This document shows positions 17,317-27,181 of a stretch of 64,000 nucleotides of DNA, piece by piece. The DNA is taken from NCBI RefSeq assembly GCF_009651005.1, contig NZ_WHVW01000005.1, positions 140,394-204,393 of the forward strand, given 5' to 3'. Positions within the stretch are counted from its first letter, which is position 1. Every line of letters starts with the position of its first letter. Both the position numbers and the translations under genes were made by a program. The notes under the pieces are model-generated. The model saw nothing but the letters and a program-made list of their open reading frames with translations. It was not told the DNA's origin and did no database searches. The DNA comes from Sporosarcina obsidiansis. Its GTDB lineage: Bacteria > Bacillota > Bacilli > Bacillales_A > Planococcaceae.

Positions 17317-18182
17317 GCGTACAACCTCCTTAACACATCTTCAGAAAAGCCTTTCGGATCTTCAAGTACTGTTTTCGGTGTAAAAGTAATGTCTTTTGTT
17401 AAGTAGCGGAACGTTCCCTCTTCTACTTGCTTTCGAATTTCCTCATATTCTTCCAATGTTATACTGCGGTATCTAAAAACATCTCCTTGTCTAGGAAAAG
17501 TCATAGAATCTTTAAAGTCATACGAACGCTGATCTTTTTCAAATATTGGTGTAGCGGATGTGCCGAATAACTGATATCCCCCTGCACCTTGCACTGGGTA
17601 AATAACTGCAAAAGCACCGCCAAAACCGAATGCTCTTTCTGGTGTGAATGTACGTGGACGCACATATTTTGGAACTTCGATTTGTTGCTCTCTTGGTACC
17701 ATCTGATAGCACCATGGTAATCCAGGAACAAAGCCAATCATCGAAACAAGATACGGTGAATCTGTTATTGCTTTAATAAGTTCTTCTTTAGATTCAAAAC
17801 CATTAATGCGCGCAGCATATTCTAGATCTGTTGAAGTAGGGTCTTGGTGTCGATCCCTAAATCGCATGAGAGCTTCATTCGTCCAGGGATCATCAAACAA
17901 AATGGGAACATCAACAATACGAGCAGAAATTTCAAAATCATTGATCGAAACGGTTTGCTCAAGATCTTTCAATTTTGCAATCAACTCGTCCGGATGAATT
18001 TTATCTGGATCAAAACGAACCATGTAAGACGCATTTGAAGGACAAATATCAACAATTCCCGGCTGATTCTCTTTTCTCAATTCCTCAGTGATCGCCATTG
18101 CCTGAAAGTTCACTTCTAAACTCATTTCCTCTGATAATTCGACAAAGATGAACTCATCTCCACCATATTCATAACGGGCCAT
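17313..18182 (-). CDS. pxpB: 5-oxoprolinase subunit PxpB (KipI family)
   Basis: This 289-residue protein has an N-terminal portion of about 90 residues and the KipI/PxpB cyclophilin-like domain with 'LVSMIGFVPGLPWCYQM' and 'RAFGFGGAFAVIYPVQGAGGYQLFG'. PxpB partners with PxpC. In Bacillus subtilis the homologue KipI also inhibits the sporulation kinase KinA. It is longer than typical PxpB (about 240 residues). It is the first gene of the pxp operon, with GGAGAGGTGGAG before its ATG. Confidence 0.88.
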   Translation of the reverse strand: MARYEYGGDEFIFVELSEEMSLEVNFQAMAITEELRKENQPGIVDICPSNASYMVRFDPDKIHPDELIAKLKDLEQTVSINDFEISARIVDVPILFDDPWTNEALMRFRDRHQDPTSTDLEYAARINGFESKEELIKAITDSPYLVSMIGFVPGLPWCYQMVPREQQIEVPKYVRPRTFTPERAFGFGGAFAVIYPVQGAGGYQLFGTSATPIFEKDQRSYDFKDSMTFPRQGDVFRYRSITLEEYEEIRKQVEEGTFRYLTKDITFTPKTVLEDPKGFSEDVLRRLYA

Positions 18183-18363
18183 TTCTACTCCACCTCTCCG
18201 CTTATAATCATTCTGTTATCCTGACTTCTGAGTCTTATCGCGTTTGTCTAATTACCATTAATCCCCAAAAAGTCAAACTTTTCTGACTCACCAGAAGTAA
18301 TTTCACTATTCTCATTCTAACGAGTCAAAATAAGTTTAGATAAATAGATTGATAGATCTTTAT

Positions 18364-19755
18364 TTATAGATTGCCAATTGACAAGTATTTAGTTTCTAGG
18401 TAGGGCTCGATACCTTCAATTCCACCTTCACGACCAAGTCCACTTTCTTTCATACCACCGAAAGGAGCATGTGCAGCGGATGGTGCGCCATCATTCCAAC
18501 CAATTATTCCAAAATCTAGATTGTCATGTAAGTAGGTTCCCGTTCTATAATCATTCGTAAAGAAGTAGGCCGCCAAACCATATGGCGTGTTATTTGCAAT
18601 TTCCACTGCTTCTTCCAACGTCTTAAAACTAGTAATAGGTGCAACTGGTCCGAAAGTTTCCTCTTGCATAATATCCATACTACCATCCACATTTTTTAAT
18701 ACAGTTGGATAAACAAAGAAGAAACCTTTCTCCTTATCGGCGTCATATTTATTTCCAACAAGCACTTCTGCACCTTTTGAAATTGCGTCATTCACTTGGG
18801 CAACAATTTTGTTATATCCTTTTTCGTTGATAATTGGACCTACATCTGTCGCTTCATCTAATCCATTTCCTACCTTTAGTTGTTTTGTAGCTTCTGCAAA
18901 TTTTTCGGAAAATGTATCCACAATATTTTCATGTACTAAAATACGATTCGCACAAACACAAGTTTGACCAGCATTTCTAAATTTCGTGAGCAGCGTTTGG
19001 GCAACAGCAAAATCAATATCCGCGTCCTCCGCTACAATTAGTGGTGCATGTCCACCTAGCTCCATCGTTACATGCTTAATTGTTTCGGCACTGTCTTTAA
19101 TTAATGACTTTCCAACAGGAGTGGAACCTGTAAACGTAATTTTACGTACATGTGGGCTTTCTGTAAAAAGTCTTCCCACAACTGAACCTCTTCCATTTAC
19201 ACATTGGATAGCATCTTCAGGAATTCCTGCTTCATGTGCTAGTTCAACGAGTCTAATTGTAGTTAATGGCGTTTCCTCTGCAGGTTTAACAATGAATGAG
19301 CAACCAGCTGCTAGTGCGGGAGCTGCTTTTCTCGTCATCATTGCTGCCGGAAAATTCCAAGGTGTGATAGCTGCTACGAGACCAATCGGTTGTTTGCTAA
19401 CTACAATTCGTTTTGCTTCAGAAGCAGCTGGAATTGTTCTTCCATATAAACGAAGCGCTTCTTCTGCATACCAATCAATATAGCTCGTTGCATAATTCAC
19501 TTCGCCATTTGACTCTGACAAGGGTTTTCCGTTTTCCATGGTCATTACTTTTGCAATTTCTTCTTTATTTTCTTGAATAAGTAGCGACCACTTTTTCAAT
19601 AACCTTGAACGTTCATGTGCATTAATTTTTGACCATTTTTTAAATCCAGTATGTCCCTTATCCAAAGCTTGATTAATTTCTTCTTCTGTATGCCTTGGTA
19701 CTTCTTGTATTGACTCTCCTGTGGCTGGATTTTTCACTATAAAACTCGATACCAT
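18364..19755 (-). CDS. gabD: Succinate-semialdehyde dehydrogenase
   Basis: This 463-residue NAD(P)-dependent aldehyde dehydrogenase has '[14 protein letters not shown]', the glycine motif 'FTGSTPVG', the catalytic Glu motif '[13 protein letters not shown]', and the catalytic Cys in '[13 protein letters not shown]'. Sequence and length fit GabD, which oxidises succinate semialdehyde to succinate. It lies directly downstream of gabT in the same leftward unit, completing GABA degradation. The ATG follows AGAGGAGAGG. Confidence 0.9.
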   Translation of the reverse strand: MVSSFIVKNPATGESIQEVPRHTEEEINQALDKGHTGFKKWSKINAHERSRLLKKWSLLIQENKEEIAKVMTMENGKPLSESNGEVNYATSYIDWYAEEALRLYGRTIPAASEAKRIVVSKQPIGLVAAITPWNFPAAMMTRKAAPALAAGCSFIVKPAEETPLTTIRLVELAHEAGIPEDAIQCVNGRGSVVGRLFTESPHVRKITFTGSTPVGKSLIKDSAETIKHVTMELGGHAPLIVAEDADIDFAVAQTLLTKFRNAGQTCVCANRILVHENIVDTFSEKFAEATKQLKVGNGLDEATDVGPIINEKGYNKIVAQVNDAISKGAEVLVGNKYDADKEKGFFFVYPTVLKNVDGSMDIMQEETFGPVAPITSFKTLEEAVEIANNTPYGLAAYFFTNDYRTGTYLHDNLDFGIIGWNDGAPSAAHAPFGGMKESGLGREGGIEGIEPYLETKYLSIGNL

Positions 19756-19798
19756 TTGCTACCTCTCCTCTTGTCGTTTCTATTATGAATACTATTGA

Positions 19799-21106
19799 TT
19801 ATTGATTAAATGCAGCTTCTAAAATAGAAAAACCTTTTTCAAGCTCTTCGTCTGTTATAACTAAAGGTGCTAGAAAGCGTACGACGTTCCCTTTTAAACC
19901 TGCAGATAGAAGTAATAATCCATTAGCATTTGCATACTTCACAATTTCAGTTGTTTTTTCTTTATTCGGTAGTCGAGTTGAACGACTTTCTACAATTTCA
20001 ACAGCCACCATTGAACCTAAACGACGAATATCTCCGACAAAGCTATGTTTTTCAGCCAACTCATTTAACTTATCTTCAAGTTTTTGACCCAAAGTTTCTG
20101 ATTTTGTAAGTAGATCCTCTTCTTCAATAATATCAATAACAGCCAGCGCCGCTGCACACGCTACCGGACTTCCTGCATATGTACCGCCTAACTCTCCAGG
20201 TGCTGCCGCATTTAATATTTCGGTGCGACCTACAACCCCGCTCAATGGTAAACCTGCCGCCAATGATTTAGAAACGGTTGTTAGATCAGGTACAACATCA
20301 AATTGTTCCATTGCAAACATTGTTCCCGTACGTCCAAAGCCTGTTTGGATTTCATCTGCTACAAAAATAATTCCATGTTCTTTACAAAATTCGCTTACCG
20401 CTTGGACAAACTTCTTTGGTGCAACAACGAAGCCTCCCTCTCCTTGAACAGGTTCCATAACAACACATGCTACAGTTTCAGGAGCCACAGTTGCGATAAA
20501 GAAATCTTTGAATTCTTCTATTACTTGATCAACGTAAGCCTCCTCTGTCATTTCACTAGGTTTTTGATAAACATAAGGATAAGGGGCTTGATATATTTCT
20601 GGTGTGAAAGGTCCGAAACCAAATTTATAAGGTTTTACTTTACTTGTCATTCCCATTGTCAAATTCGTTCTTCCGTGGAATCCACGAACAAATGAAACAA
20701 CTGCTTGTCTTCCCGTAAATTTACGAGCAACTTTGATAGCGTTTTCAACTGCTTCAGCACCGGAGTTAAAAAGGATTGCTTGCTTATCAAAGGTACCTGG
20801 TGTGATTTCACATAACTTTTCAGCCAACTCAATATATCCTTCATACATCATCACATTGAATCCGGGGTGCAAGAATTTTTCAACTTGACTATTCACTGCT
20901 GCAGTTACTTTCGGATGGCTATGCCCTACATTCAGCGTACCAATTGCAGCTGCAAAATCAATCCATTCCTTTTGATTGATATCTGTGATCGTAGCACCTT
21001 TCGCAGAATGAGCAATATTTAAATTTCCATTACTTACACCTTGGGGAACAAACTTTTTTCTTTTGTTTTGTAATTCTTCAGTTGTTAAATTAGAAGTCAC
21101 CATCAT
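19799..21106 (-). CDS. gabT: 4-aminobutyrate aminotransferase
   Basis: This 435-residue class-III PLP aminotransferase has 'FNSGAEAVENAIKVARK', 'EPVQGEGGFVVAP', 'VADEIQTGFGRTG' and the PLP lysine in 'TVSKSLAAGLPLSG'. These fit GABA:2-oxoglutarate transaminase, which makes succinate semialdehyde and glutamate. It is the first gene of the gabT-gabD unit and diverges from the MocR-type regulator GabR, as in Bacillus subtilis. Two adjacent ATG codons follow GGGAGAG, so the start may shift by one codon. Confidence 0.92.
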   Translation of the reverse strand: MMVTSNLTTEELQNKRKKFVPQGVSNGNLNIAHSAKGATITDINQKEWIDFAAAIGTLNVGHSHPKVTAAVNSQVEKFLHPGFNVMMYEGYIELAEKLCEITPGTFDKQAILFNSGAEAVENAIKVARKFTGRQAVVSFVRGFHGRTNLTMGMTSKVKPYKFGFGPFTPEIYQAPYPYVYQKPSEMTEEAYVDQVIEEFKDFFIATVAPETVACVVMEPVQGEGGFVVAPKKFVQAVSEFCKEHGIIFVADEIQTGFGRTGTMFAMEQFDVVPDLTTVSKSLAAGLPLSGVVGRTEILNAAAPGELGGTYAGSPVACAAALAVIDIIEEEDLLTKSETLGQKLEDKLNELAEKHSFVGDIRRLGSMVAVEIVESRSTRLPNKEKTTEIVKYANANGLLLLSAGLKGNVVRFLAPLVITDEELEKGFSILEAAFNQ

Positions 21107-21163
21107 TTTCTCTCCCTTGTTTTAATTTATATAAAGTATCGCAATCATCTGATATAATAAAAA

Positions 21164-21195
21164 GTACCAGATTTCATTATTTTCAGGCACCAGAT
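21164..21195. promoter_or_regulatory. Direct-repeat candidate GabR site
   Basis: GTACCAGAT and GCACCAGAT occur as direct repeats 23 bases apart (starts 21164 and 21187) in the gabT/gabR divergent region, just before the gabR ribosome site. GabR of Bacillus subtilis binds direct ACCA-containing repeats. Part of the sequence also resembles the palindromic repeat family elsewhere in the window, so the assignment is tentative. Confidence 0.4.
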
Positions 21196-21208
21196 AAGGG
21201 GGATTATT

Positions 21209-22627
21209 TTGATTCTTTCAAAATTGGAGTTGAATACAGAAGAACAAGACTATATTTATCAACAAATTTACAAGGATATTAAAGAGAAAATTCTAGAAGG
21301 TCAACTATCCTCCCACGAAAAATTACCCTCAAAACGAAAACTAGCTGATCAATTGAATGTAAGTGTCAACTCAGTAACAAATGCATATGAACAACTTTTG
21401 GCTGAAGGCTATATCTATTCTTTAGAAAGAAGAGGATATTATGTTGAACACATTACCCAATTCATCGTGAAGGATGACCGTAGAAAAACTAAATTACCTA
21501 GCGCATTAAAGGAAGAGAATGTTGATAAAGCGGGATGGTTGTCACTTTCTCATATGACATCGGATATTTCTTTATTCCCTTTTAAGGAATGGATTAAATG
21601 TCAGGAGAAAGCGATAACTAACCAAAAGATTGAACTTACTGAAATAACACATCCACAAGGTCCTTACTTGGTAAGACAAACAATTGCAAAACTTATTGCA
21701 TTATCACGAGGTGTTATTTGTGAGCCTGAACAAATTGTGATTGGTGCTGGAACGCAATCTTTACTTCGCAATTTAATGAGCATACAAAGTCCGAGTACGG
21801 TCGTAGCTATTGAAAATCCAGGCTATTCAAGATTCTATACAATGTTAAAAAAATTAGATTTAGAAGTACTACCCATTGAATTGGATGAAGAGGGAATCGA
21901 TAGTATGCAAATTGAAAACTCAAATGCAAGCTTTGTGTTTGTTACACCTTCCCATCAGTTTCCAACAGGGAAAATCATGTCCATTTCAAGACGCATTGAA
22001 CTGCTCAACTGGTCAATCAAATCAAATAATCGCTATATAATAGAGGATGATTATGATAGTGAGTTCAAATATGAAACAGATAATATCCCCTCTCTACAAA
22101 GTTTAGATCGTAACCAGCGAGTTATTTATACAGGTTCATTTTCTAAAACCATGCTACCTGGTTTTCGCATAAGCTATATGGTTTTACCCCCTGAAGTGTT
22201 GAAGGACTACCGCCTTCATTTTTCTGATTTTATTCAAGATAGTAATACACTAGGTTTATACTCATTGCATTACTTCATCGAAAGTGGTGAGTACGCCAAA
22301 CATCTTCGAAGGATGAATCATCACTATGAGATGAAAAGAAAACTCTTAATTAAACAACTTCGGCTGCAATTTGGCGACTCTCTTCACATTGAGGATATCC
22401 CTGCAGGTCTGCATTTTCTAGCATATTTCGAAACAACAAAAAGTTATAGCGAAATCGAAGAAAGAGCCATTAAAGAAAAACTGGAGATCTATTCAATGAA
22501 GCGCTTTATGTTAAAAGAAAAGAAAATGGAGAAAAATCGAATTGATTTGGTAATTGGATTTGCAAATATTAATGCAGAAAATATTACAGAGGCTGTTGAA
22601 CGGTTGTACACCGTTATTAGAGAGTAG
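21209..22627 (+). CDS. gabR: GabR-like MocR/PdxR family regulator
   Basis: This 472-residue MocR-type regulator has an N-terminal GntR winged helix ('KLPSKRKLADQLNVSVNSVTNAYEQL'-type region, about residues 40-70) joined to an aminotransferase-I-like domain with 'VIEDDYDSEFKY'-like sequence and the PLP lysine in 'YTGSFSKTMLPGFRISY'. GabR senses GABA and PLP and activates gabTD while repressing itself. The TTG start follows AAGGGGG at good spacing. It is divergent from gabT, which supports the assignment. Confidence 0.9.
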   Translation: MILSKLELNTEEQDYIYQQIYKDIKEKILEGQLSSHEKLPSKRKLADQLNVSVNSVTNAYEQLLAEGYIYSLERRGYYVEHITQFIVKDDRRKTKLPSALKEENVDKAGWLSLSHMTSDISLFPFKEWIKCQEKAITNQKIELTEITHPQGPYLVRQTIAKLIALSRGVICEPEQIVIGAGTQSLLRNLMSIQSPSTVVAIENPGYSRFYTMLKKLDLEVLPIELDEEGIDSMQIENSNASFVFVTPSHQFPTGKIMSISRRIELLNWSIKSNNRYIIEDDYDSEFKYETDNIPSLQSLDRNQRVIYTGSFSKTMLPGFRISYMVLPPEVLKDYRLHFSDFIQDSNTLGLYSLHYFIESGEYAKHLRRMNHHYEMKRKLLIKQLRLQFGDSLHIEDIPAGLHFLAYFETTKSYSEIEERAIKEKLEIYSMKRFMLKEKKMEKNRIDLVIGFANINAENITEAVERLYTVIRE

Positions 22628-23125
22628 GCTGGAAGGAGTTTAGATATAATGAAGAAAGACCGCGATTTACACAACTTATCTATTGCAAAGTCATAGGCTG
22701 ATATCTATGCTTTCCATGTCGCTCGCACTATCTCAGTTCCTTCTTTAGTGCAAGATGCATGAATTGTAAACCCCTCCCATTATTCGGTTCTCAGTAAAAC
22801 AGTAACTGAAAGTACCTTATAAAATTTCCAAAGACCTCTTATATCTACTAGTTAGCAAATACAACAAGATCATTCCACAGTTTAAGGTGATGTAGATGAG
22901 TGGTCTATTGCAAGAAGGACAAGCAATTGAATTCCTGTTAAACAACTGCTTCGTCTTGAAAGAGGTATGTTAAGAGAGGATTCTAGAAGTAATAATCAGT
23001 CCTAATATCGTACCAATTTCGTATTTATTTAAAGTGAAAAATCAAGAACCGGCTAGATAGTCAGCTGTAACTGACTTTCAAGCCGGTCCCTTCTCCGCAA
23101 TCTCTTCCTTTACTCAAATCGTATT
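22628..23125. other. Gene-free stretch between gabR and the aldehyde dehydrogenase gene
   Basis: I see no intact gene. A 15-codon frame after AAGGAG at 22649 and a short rightward stretch near 22896 (MSGLLQEGQAIEFLLNNC) look coding-like but stop quickly. They may be debris of lost genes. The only firm element is the leftward terminator near its right end. Confidence 0.5.
23046..23093 (-). terminator. Intrinsic terminator of the GntR-Pot-ALDH operon
   Basis: On the minus strand ACCGGCT pairs with AGCCGGT with an inner GTCAG/CTGAC stem, then TTCTTGATTTTT follows. It lies just beyond the aldehyde dehydrogenase stop codon and closes the long leftward operon. Confidence 0.7.
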
Positions 23126-24598
23126 TCAGATAAAACTATCATAAAAACCAAGCGCATCATTACTCAAATTCATCTGAATCACTTTAGTTTCTAAATATTC
23201 GTTAAATGCATCTTTCCCTAAATCTCTTCCAAATCCACTTTGGTTAAAACCTCCCCAAGGAAGTTGATTATTAACTGAATGGTATTTATTAATCCATACA
23301 GTTCCTGAACAAATATTTTTAGACATACGAATAGCTCGCGAAAAGTCTTTTGTAAATACAGCTCCAGCCAAACCATATTTCGTGCTATTTGCTAATTGTA
23401 CAGCTTCTTCTTCCTCTCTGAATGTTTGTATAACGAGTACAGGCCCAAATACTTCTTCTTGAACAATTTCTATATCGTTATCCTCAACCATAAATATAGT
23501 TGGCTCGATAAAACTTCCTTTGTCCAGTGGAGCTTTCGTTATTCGATGTCCTCCAGTCAATAAAATAGCCCCATCTTCTCTTGCTTTTTCGACCATCCCA
23601 AGGACCTTATTCATATGTTGTATAGATGCTATCGGTCCCATCTGCACACTATTATCGAGTCCGTTTCCTACAACTATTTTTTTGGTATGTTTTATTAATA
23701 TGGAAGTTAATTCTGCCGAGATAGACTCATGCACAATAAGCCTCGACCCAGCAGAACAAATCTGTCCTGCTCCTAAAAAGCTCGCGAACATAATGTATTC
23801 TGCTGTCTTTTCTAAATCTGTATCCGGAAAAACAACAATCGGTGATTTACCACCTAATTCTAACGTAACTTTTTTCATCGTTTGCAGCGCATTTGTCATG
23901 ACTTTTTTTCCAGTCTCAGTTCCGCCTGTAAACGATATTTTATTAACTCCACGATGCGACGTCATTAAATCTCCAATTGCTTGGCCAGACCCTAAAACTA
24001 AGTTACAAACGCCTTTTGGTAGTTGCACCTTTTCAAATATTTCAAACAGCTTAATAGCTGTCAACGGTGTTGTTTCAGCCGGTTTGAAAACAGCCACATT
24101 ACCAGCCGCCAAACATGGAGCTAACTTCCAAGCAGCCATTTGAAGCGGGAAGTTCCATGGTACAATCAATGCACATACGCCGACTGCTTGTTTAACTACC
24201 ATACTATCTAATGATGAATCAAAAGTTTCGCCAAATGCTGTTCTTGTAAGACCAGCGTAATACCGAAAAGCATCAGCAGCCGTTTCAACATCCGAAAGTG
24301 CTTCTCCAAGAGGCTTTCCGTTATTTATTGTTTCTAATTGAGCAAGTTCTTCTTTACTTTTCTCAATTTCTTCAGCAATTTTTAACAAGAATGTAGCGCG
24401 CACTTCAGGTTTTAATTGAGACCATAAACCTGAATCGAACGCTCTTCTTGCAGACATTACAGCTTCTTCTACATCTTTTTCCGTAGCTTCTGTAACGACT
24501 TTAATTACTTCTCCGTTTGCAGGATTAATAATTTCTCTAGTTCCTTGCTCCTTGGCCAAAATCCATTCACCATTAATATACATTTTTCCTATATCCAT
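23126..24598 (-). CDS. NAD-dependent aldehyde dehydrogenase (amine/polyamine catabolic type)
   Basis: This 490-residue aldehyde dehydrogenase has 'IVPWNFPLQMAAWK', 'ITFTGGTETGKK'-type NAD loop, 'KVTLELGGKSPIVVF' with the catalytic Glu, and Cys in 'GAGQICSAGSR'. It resembles betaine-, gamma-glutamyl-aminobutyraldehyde (PuuC) or 4-aminobutanal dehydrogenases. As the last gene of the transporter operon with a PuuD-like hydrolase, an aminoaldehyde derived from a polyamine is the likely substrate. ATG 24598 is favoured by AGAGGATGAG. Confidence 0.88.
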   Translation of the reverse strand: MDIGKMYINGEWILAKEQGTREIINPANGEVIKVVTEATEKDVEEAVMSARRAFDSGLWSQLKPEVRATFLLKIAEEIEKSKEELAQLETINNGKPLGEALSDVETAADAFRYYAGLTRTAFGETFDSSLDSMVVKQAVGVCALIVPWNFPLQMAAWKLAPCLAAGNVAVFKPAETTPLTAIKLFEIFEKVQLPKGVCNLVLGSGQAIGDLMTSHRGVNKISFTGGTETGKKVMTNALQTMKKVTLELGGKSPIVVFPDTDLEKTAEYIMFASFLGAGQICSAGSRLIVHESISAELTSILIKHTKKIVVGNGLDNSVQMGPIASIQHMNKVLGMVEKAREDGAILLTGGHRITKAPLDKGSFIEPTIFMVEDNDIEIVQEEVFGPVLVIQTFREEEEAVQLANSTKYGLAGAVFTKDFSRAIRMSKNICSGTVWINKYHSVNNQLPWGGFNQSGFGRDLGKDAFNEYLETKVIQMNLSNDALGFYDSFI

Positions 24599-24606
24599 TA
24601 AATATC

Positions 24607-26061
24607 TCATCCTCTATTTTTCTTTATGTCAAATGCATAAATAAACTCATCCATTCTTGGTTTAAAACACCATTCTTCATTCAACCCATATAAATCAAAT
24701 TGTTGGAATAATGGAACCCAAGGTAATTCTTCTCTAAAAATAGTCAGCGCTTCAGTATATAATTCTTTACGCTTGGTTTGGTCTAGAATCTTACTTGCTT
24801 CTATTGCAATTTCTTCTATTTTATCGTTAGAAAAATGAGTAGGATTCCACGCTCTCGGATGGATAAATGCATTTCTATAAACTTCATCGGGATCAAAAGT
24901 AAAATTACCCCATCCGACATAGTACATTTGATCAAATTGATGATTCCTAAATTTCCCAATAAAATCTTCCCATGGTCTTACATCAACTTCAAGATGAATT
25001 CCAACTTCTTGTAATTGTTCTTTCATTTTAAAACAAATTTCTTTATCTTGAGTAAAACGACCGTCTGGAACTTCGACCTTAACAGAGACACCGTCTTCAT
25101 ATCCTGCTTCTTTTAATAATTGTCTTGATTTATTAGGATTATATTCAATTGGCTTTTGATTTTCATCTACTCCAAATGCTTGAGGATAAACTGGTCCTGC
25201 TAGAGGATATCCACAGCCCACTAATTCTTCCTCTATAATTTTCTCCATATTGATGCCATGACTAATAGCATGACGCAATTTTTTGTTGCCAAGTACCTCA
25301 TGATGCGTATTAATACCCATATAAATGATCCCAACACTCGGAGTACCAACAACTGTAACTCCATTAACTTTTTCAACAACTTCTTTATCAAGCGGTGGGA
25401 AATTCGCTACCACATCATACGTATTATTTTTAATACCTTCTACTCTATCAACACCGTGAGGAACAGCGTGAAACTCTAGGTATTTCATATCTGCTTTCCC
25501 TAAAAAGTAGTCTTCGTTTCTTTCTAAGTACACTTTCCCATCTTTCCTATTCCAGGTTTTCATTTTGAAAGGACCTGTTCCACTTGGTAATACCGAGAAT
25601 TCTTCTACTCCCGCTTCTTTAAAATAAGTTTCCGATATAATCATGAGCCCTGCTAATTGTGCTAATAGGTTAGGGTCAGGGCGATGTAAATTAACCTTAA
25701 CTTGATAATCACTTAAGACTTCAGCAGACACCATTGAATTAAAACGGCCAGCTGGAGGAAAAATATCACTCATTTTAGGATCAACCATTCGCTCAATTGA
25801 AAACTTAACATCTGAAGCAGTAAATTTCGTTCCATGGTGATAGTAAACATCATCTCTTAAATTAAATATGATTTCATTGTCACTTACGTATTCCCAAGAT
25901 GTCGCTAGGTGAGGTACGATTTCCATCTCACTATCTCTTCTTACTAGTGAATCGTACATTTGAAGTAAAATATTAGCAGTAGTTGTTTCTGAATGCGCAA
26001 AAGGATCCATTGTTGAAGCATCGGTACCTTGAGCAATCGTTAATGTAAAATTATTAGTCAT
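24607..26061 (-). CDS. Family-5 ABC solute-binding protein lacking a signal peptide
   Basis: This protein of about 484 residues has the SBP_bac_5 fold of peptide/nickel/opine binding proteins: 'IAQGTDASTMDPFAHSE' at the N-terminus and 'WNPTHFSNDKIEEIA' near the end. It starts at what is normally the mature domain, with no signal peptide and no lipobox. The upstream potA-like stop codon is only 21 bases away, so no leader can be hidden there. It may be cytosolic, or use a membrane route not visible here. It sits in an operon that already encodes its own binding protein. ATG 26061 has AGGAG 9 bases upstream. Confidence 0.82.
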   Translation of the reverse strand: MTNNFTLTIAQGTDASTMDPFAHSETTTANILLQMYDSLVRRDSEMEIVPHLATSWEYVSDNEIIFNLRDDVYYHHGTKFTASDVKFSIERMVDPKMSDIFPPAGRFNSMVSAEVLSDYQVKVNLHRPDPNLLAQLAGLMIISETYFKEAGVEEFSVLPSGTGPFKMKTWNRKDGKVYLERNEDYFLGKADMKYLEFHAVPHGVDRVEGIKNNTYDVVANFPPLDKEVVEKVNGVTVVGTPSVGIIYMGINTHHEVLGNKKLRHAISHGINMEKIIEEELVGCGYPLAGPVYPQAFGVDENQKPIEYNPNKSRQLLKEAGYEDGVSVKVEVPDGRFTQDKEICFKMKEQLQEVGIHLEVDVRPWEDFIGKFRNHQFDQMYYVGWGNFTFDPDEVYRNAFIHPRAWNPTHFSNDKIEEIAIEASKILDQTKRKELYTEALTIFREELPWVPLFQQFDLYGLNEEWCFKPRMDEFIYAFDIKKNRG

Positions 26062-26082
26062 TATCATATTCTCCTTTAATAT

Positions 26083-27165
26083 TCAATAAATATAAGTATT
26101 TTCCTTATTCCAAATTACAAAAACGTCATCACCCTCATTAAAAGTCGAGCTAGAGCAATCATCGGGCTGTAATGAACAGATAATTGTTTTATCGTGTGCA
26201 TCCGATTTAACGCCAAGCGTAAAAGTAGAACCTTTAAAATGCATGTATTCAACTTGTCCTTTTAAGACATTTTGCTCATCCTTGTTTTCAAACACACTCT
26301 GTTTTATTACTTGTGCATGTTCGGGTCTAAACATTATGAGGTGCTCTTTATAAGCAGAATCTTTACGTTTAATTGCTTTAATTGTCTCACCAGTTTTGAG
26401 CTTGGCAGTAAAATGATTAGATTCTTCTTGAGCATCTTCAACAGCAATCATATTCGTTTCCCCAATAAAATTGGCAACAAATGAATTGCTTGGTTCATTG
26501 TAGATTTCGGTAGGAGTTCCAAGCTGTGAAATATCACCGTTATACATTACTGCAATCCTATCAGATAACACCATAGCTTCCTCTTGATCATGGGTGACGA
26601 ATAATGCAGTGAAACCATGTTTTTTTTGCAATTGCCTAATTTCAACTCTTAAAAACTGTCGCAACTTCGCATCTAAATTACTCAGCGGCTCATCAAATAA
26701 AATAATTGCCGGATTGAGAACAAGCGATCTTGCTAGGGCAACACGTTGCTGTTGACCTCCTGATAATTGCGTAGGAAATCGATCCTCGAATCCTGTAAGC
26801 TGTACGGACTTTAGCGCATCTTCCACTCTTTTACGTACTTCATCTTTATTTACTTTCTTTCTTTTTAAACCGTAAGCAACATTTTCGTAAATTGTCAAAT
26901 GAGGAAACAACGCATAGTTTTGGAAAACTAAACCGATATCTCTCTTATGAGTAGGAGTATTTACAATCTCTTTTTCATCTAATTTTATTGAGCCACTCGT
27001 TGGTTCAAGTAATCCTGCTACCATTCTCAGCGTTGTTGTTTTACCACAACCACTTGGCCCTAATAGTGAAACGAGTTCACCTTGTTCAATCGTAAGACTG
27101 AGTTGTTTAACGACTTTATTGTCCTTATATTGCTTACATAAATCAGTTATTACTAAACGGCCCAT
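26083..27165 (-). CDS. PotA-like ABC transporter ATP-binding protein
   Basis: This 360-residue ABC ATPase has Walker A 'LLGPSGCGKTTTLRMVAG' (about residue 34), signature 'LSGGQQQRVALARSL', Walker B 'AIILFDEPLSNLD' and a C-terminal TOBE-type domain. This is the architecture of spermidine/putrescine importers (PotA). It energises the two permeases encoded upstream. The ribosome site GGGGGGAG is strong. The substrate is inferred from family and operon partners. Confidence 0.9.
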   Translation of the reverse strand: MGRLVITDLCKQYKDNKVVKQLSLTIEQGELVSLLGPSGCGKTTTLRMVAGLLEPTSGSIKLDEKEIVNTPTHKRDIGLVFQNYALFPHLTIYENVAYGLKRKKVNKDEVRKRVEDALKSVQLTGFEDRFPTQLSGGQQQRVALARSLVLNPAIILFDEPLSNLDAKLRQFLRVEIRQLQKKHGFTALFVTHDQEEAMVLSDRIAVMYNGDISQLGTPTEIYNEPSNSFVANFIGETNMIAVEDAQEESNHFTAKLKTGETIKAIKRKDSAYKEHLIMFRPEHAQVIKQSVFENKDEQNVLKGQVEYMHFKGSTFTLGVKSDAHDKTIICSLQPDDCSSSTFNEGDDVFVIWNKENTYIY

Positions 27166-27181
27166 TCTTTCTCCCCCCTAA

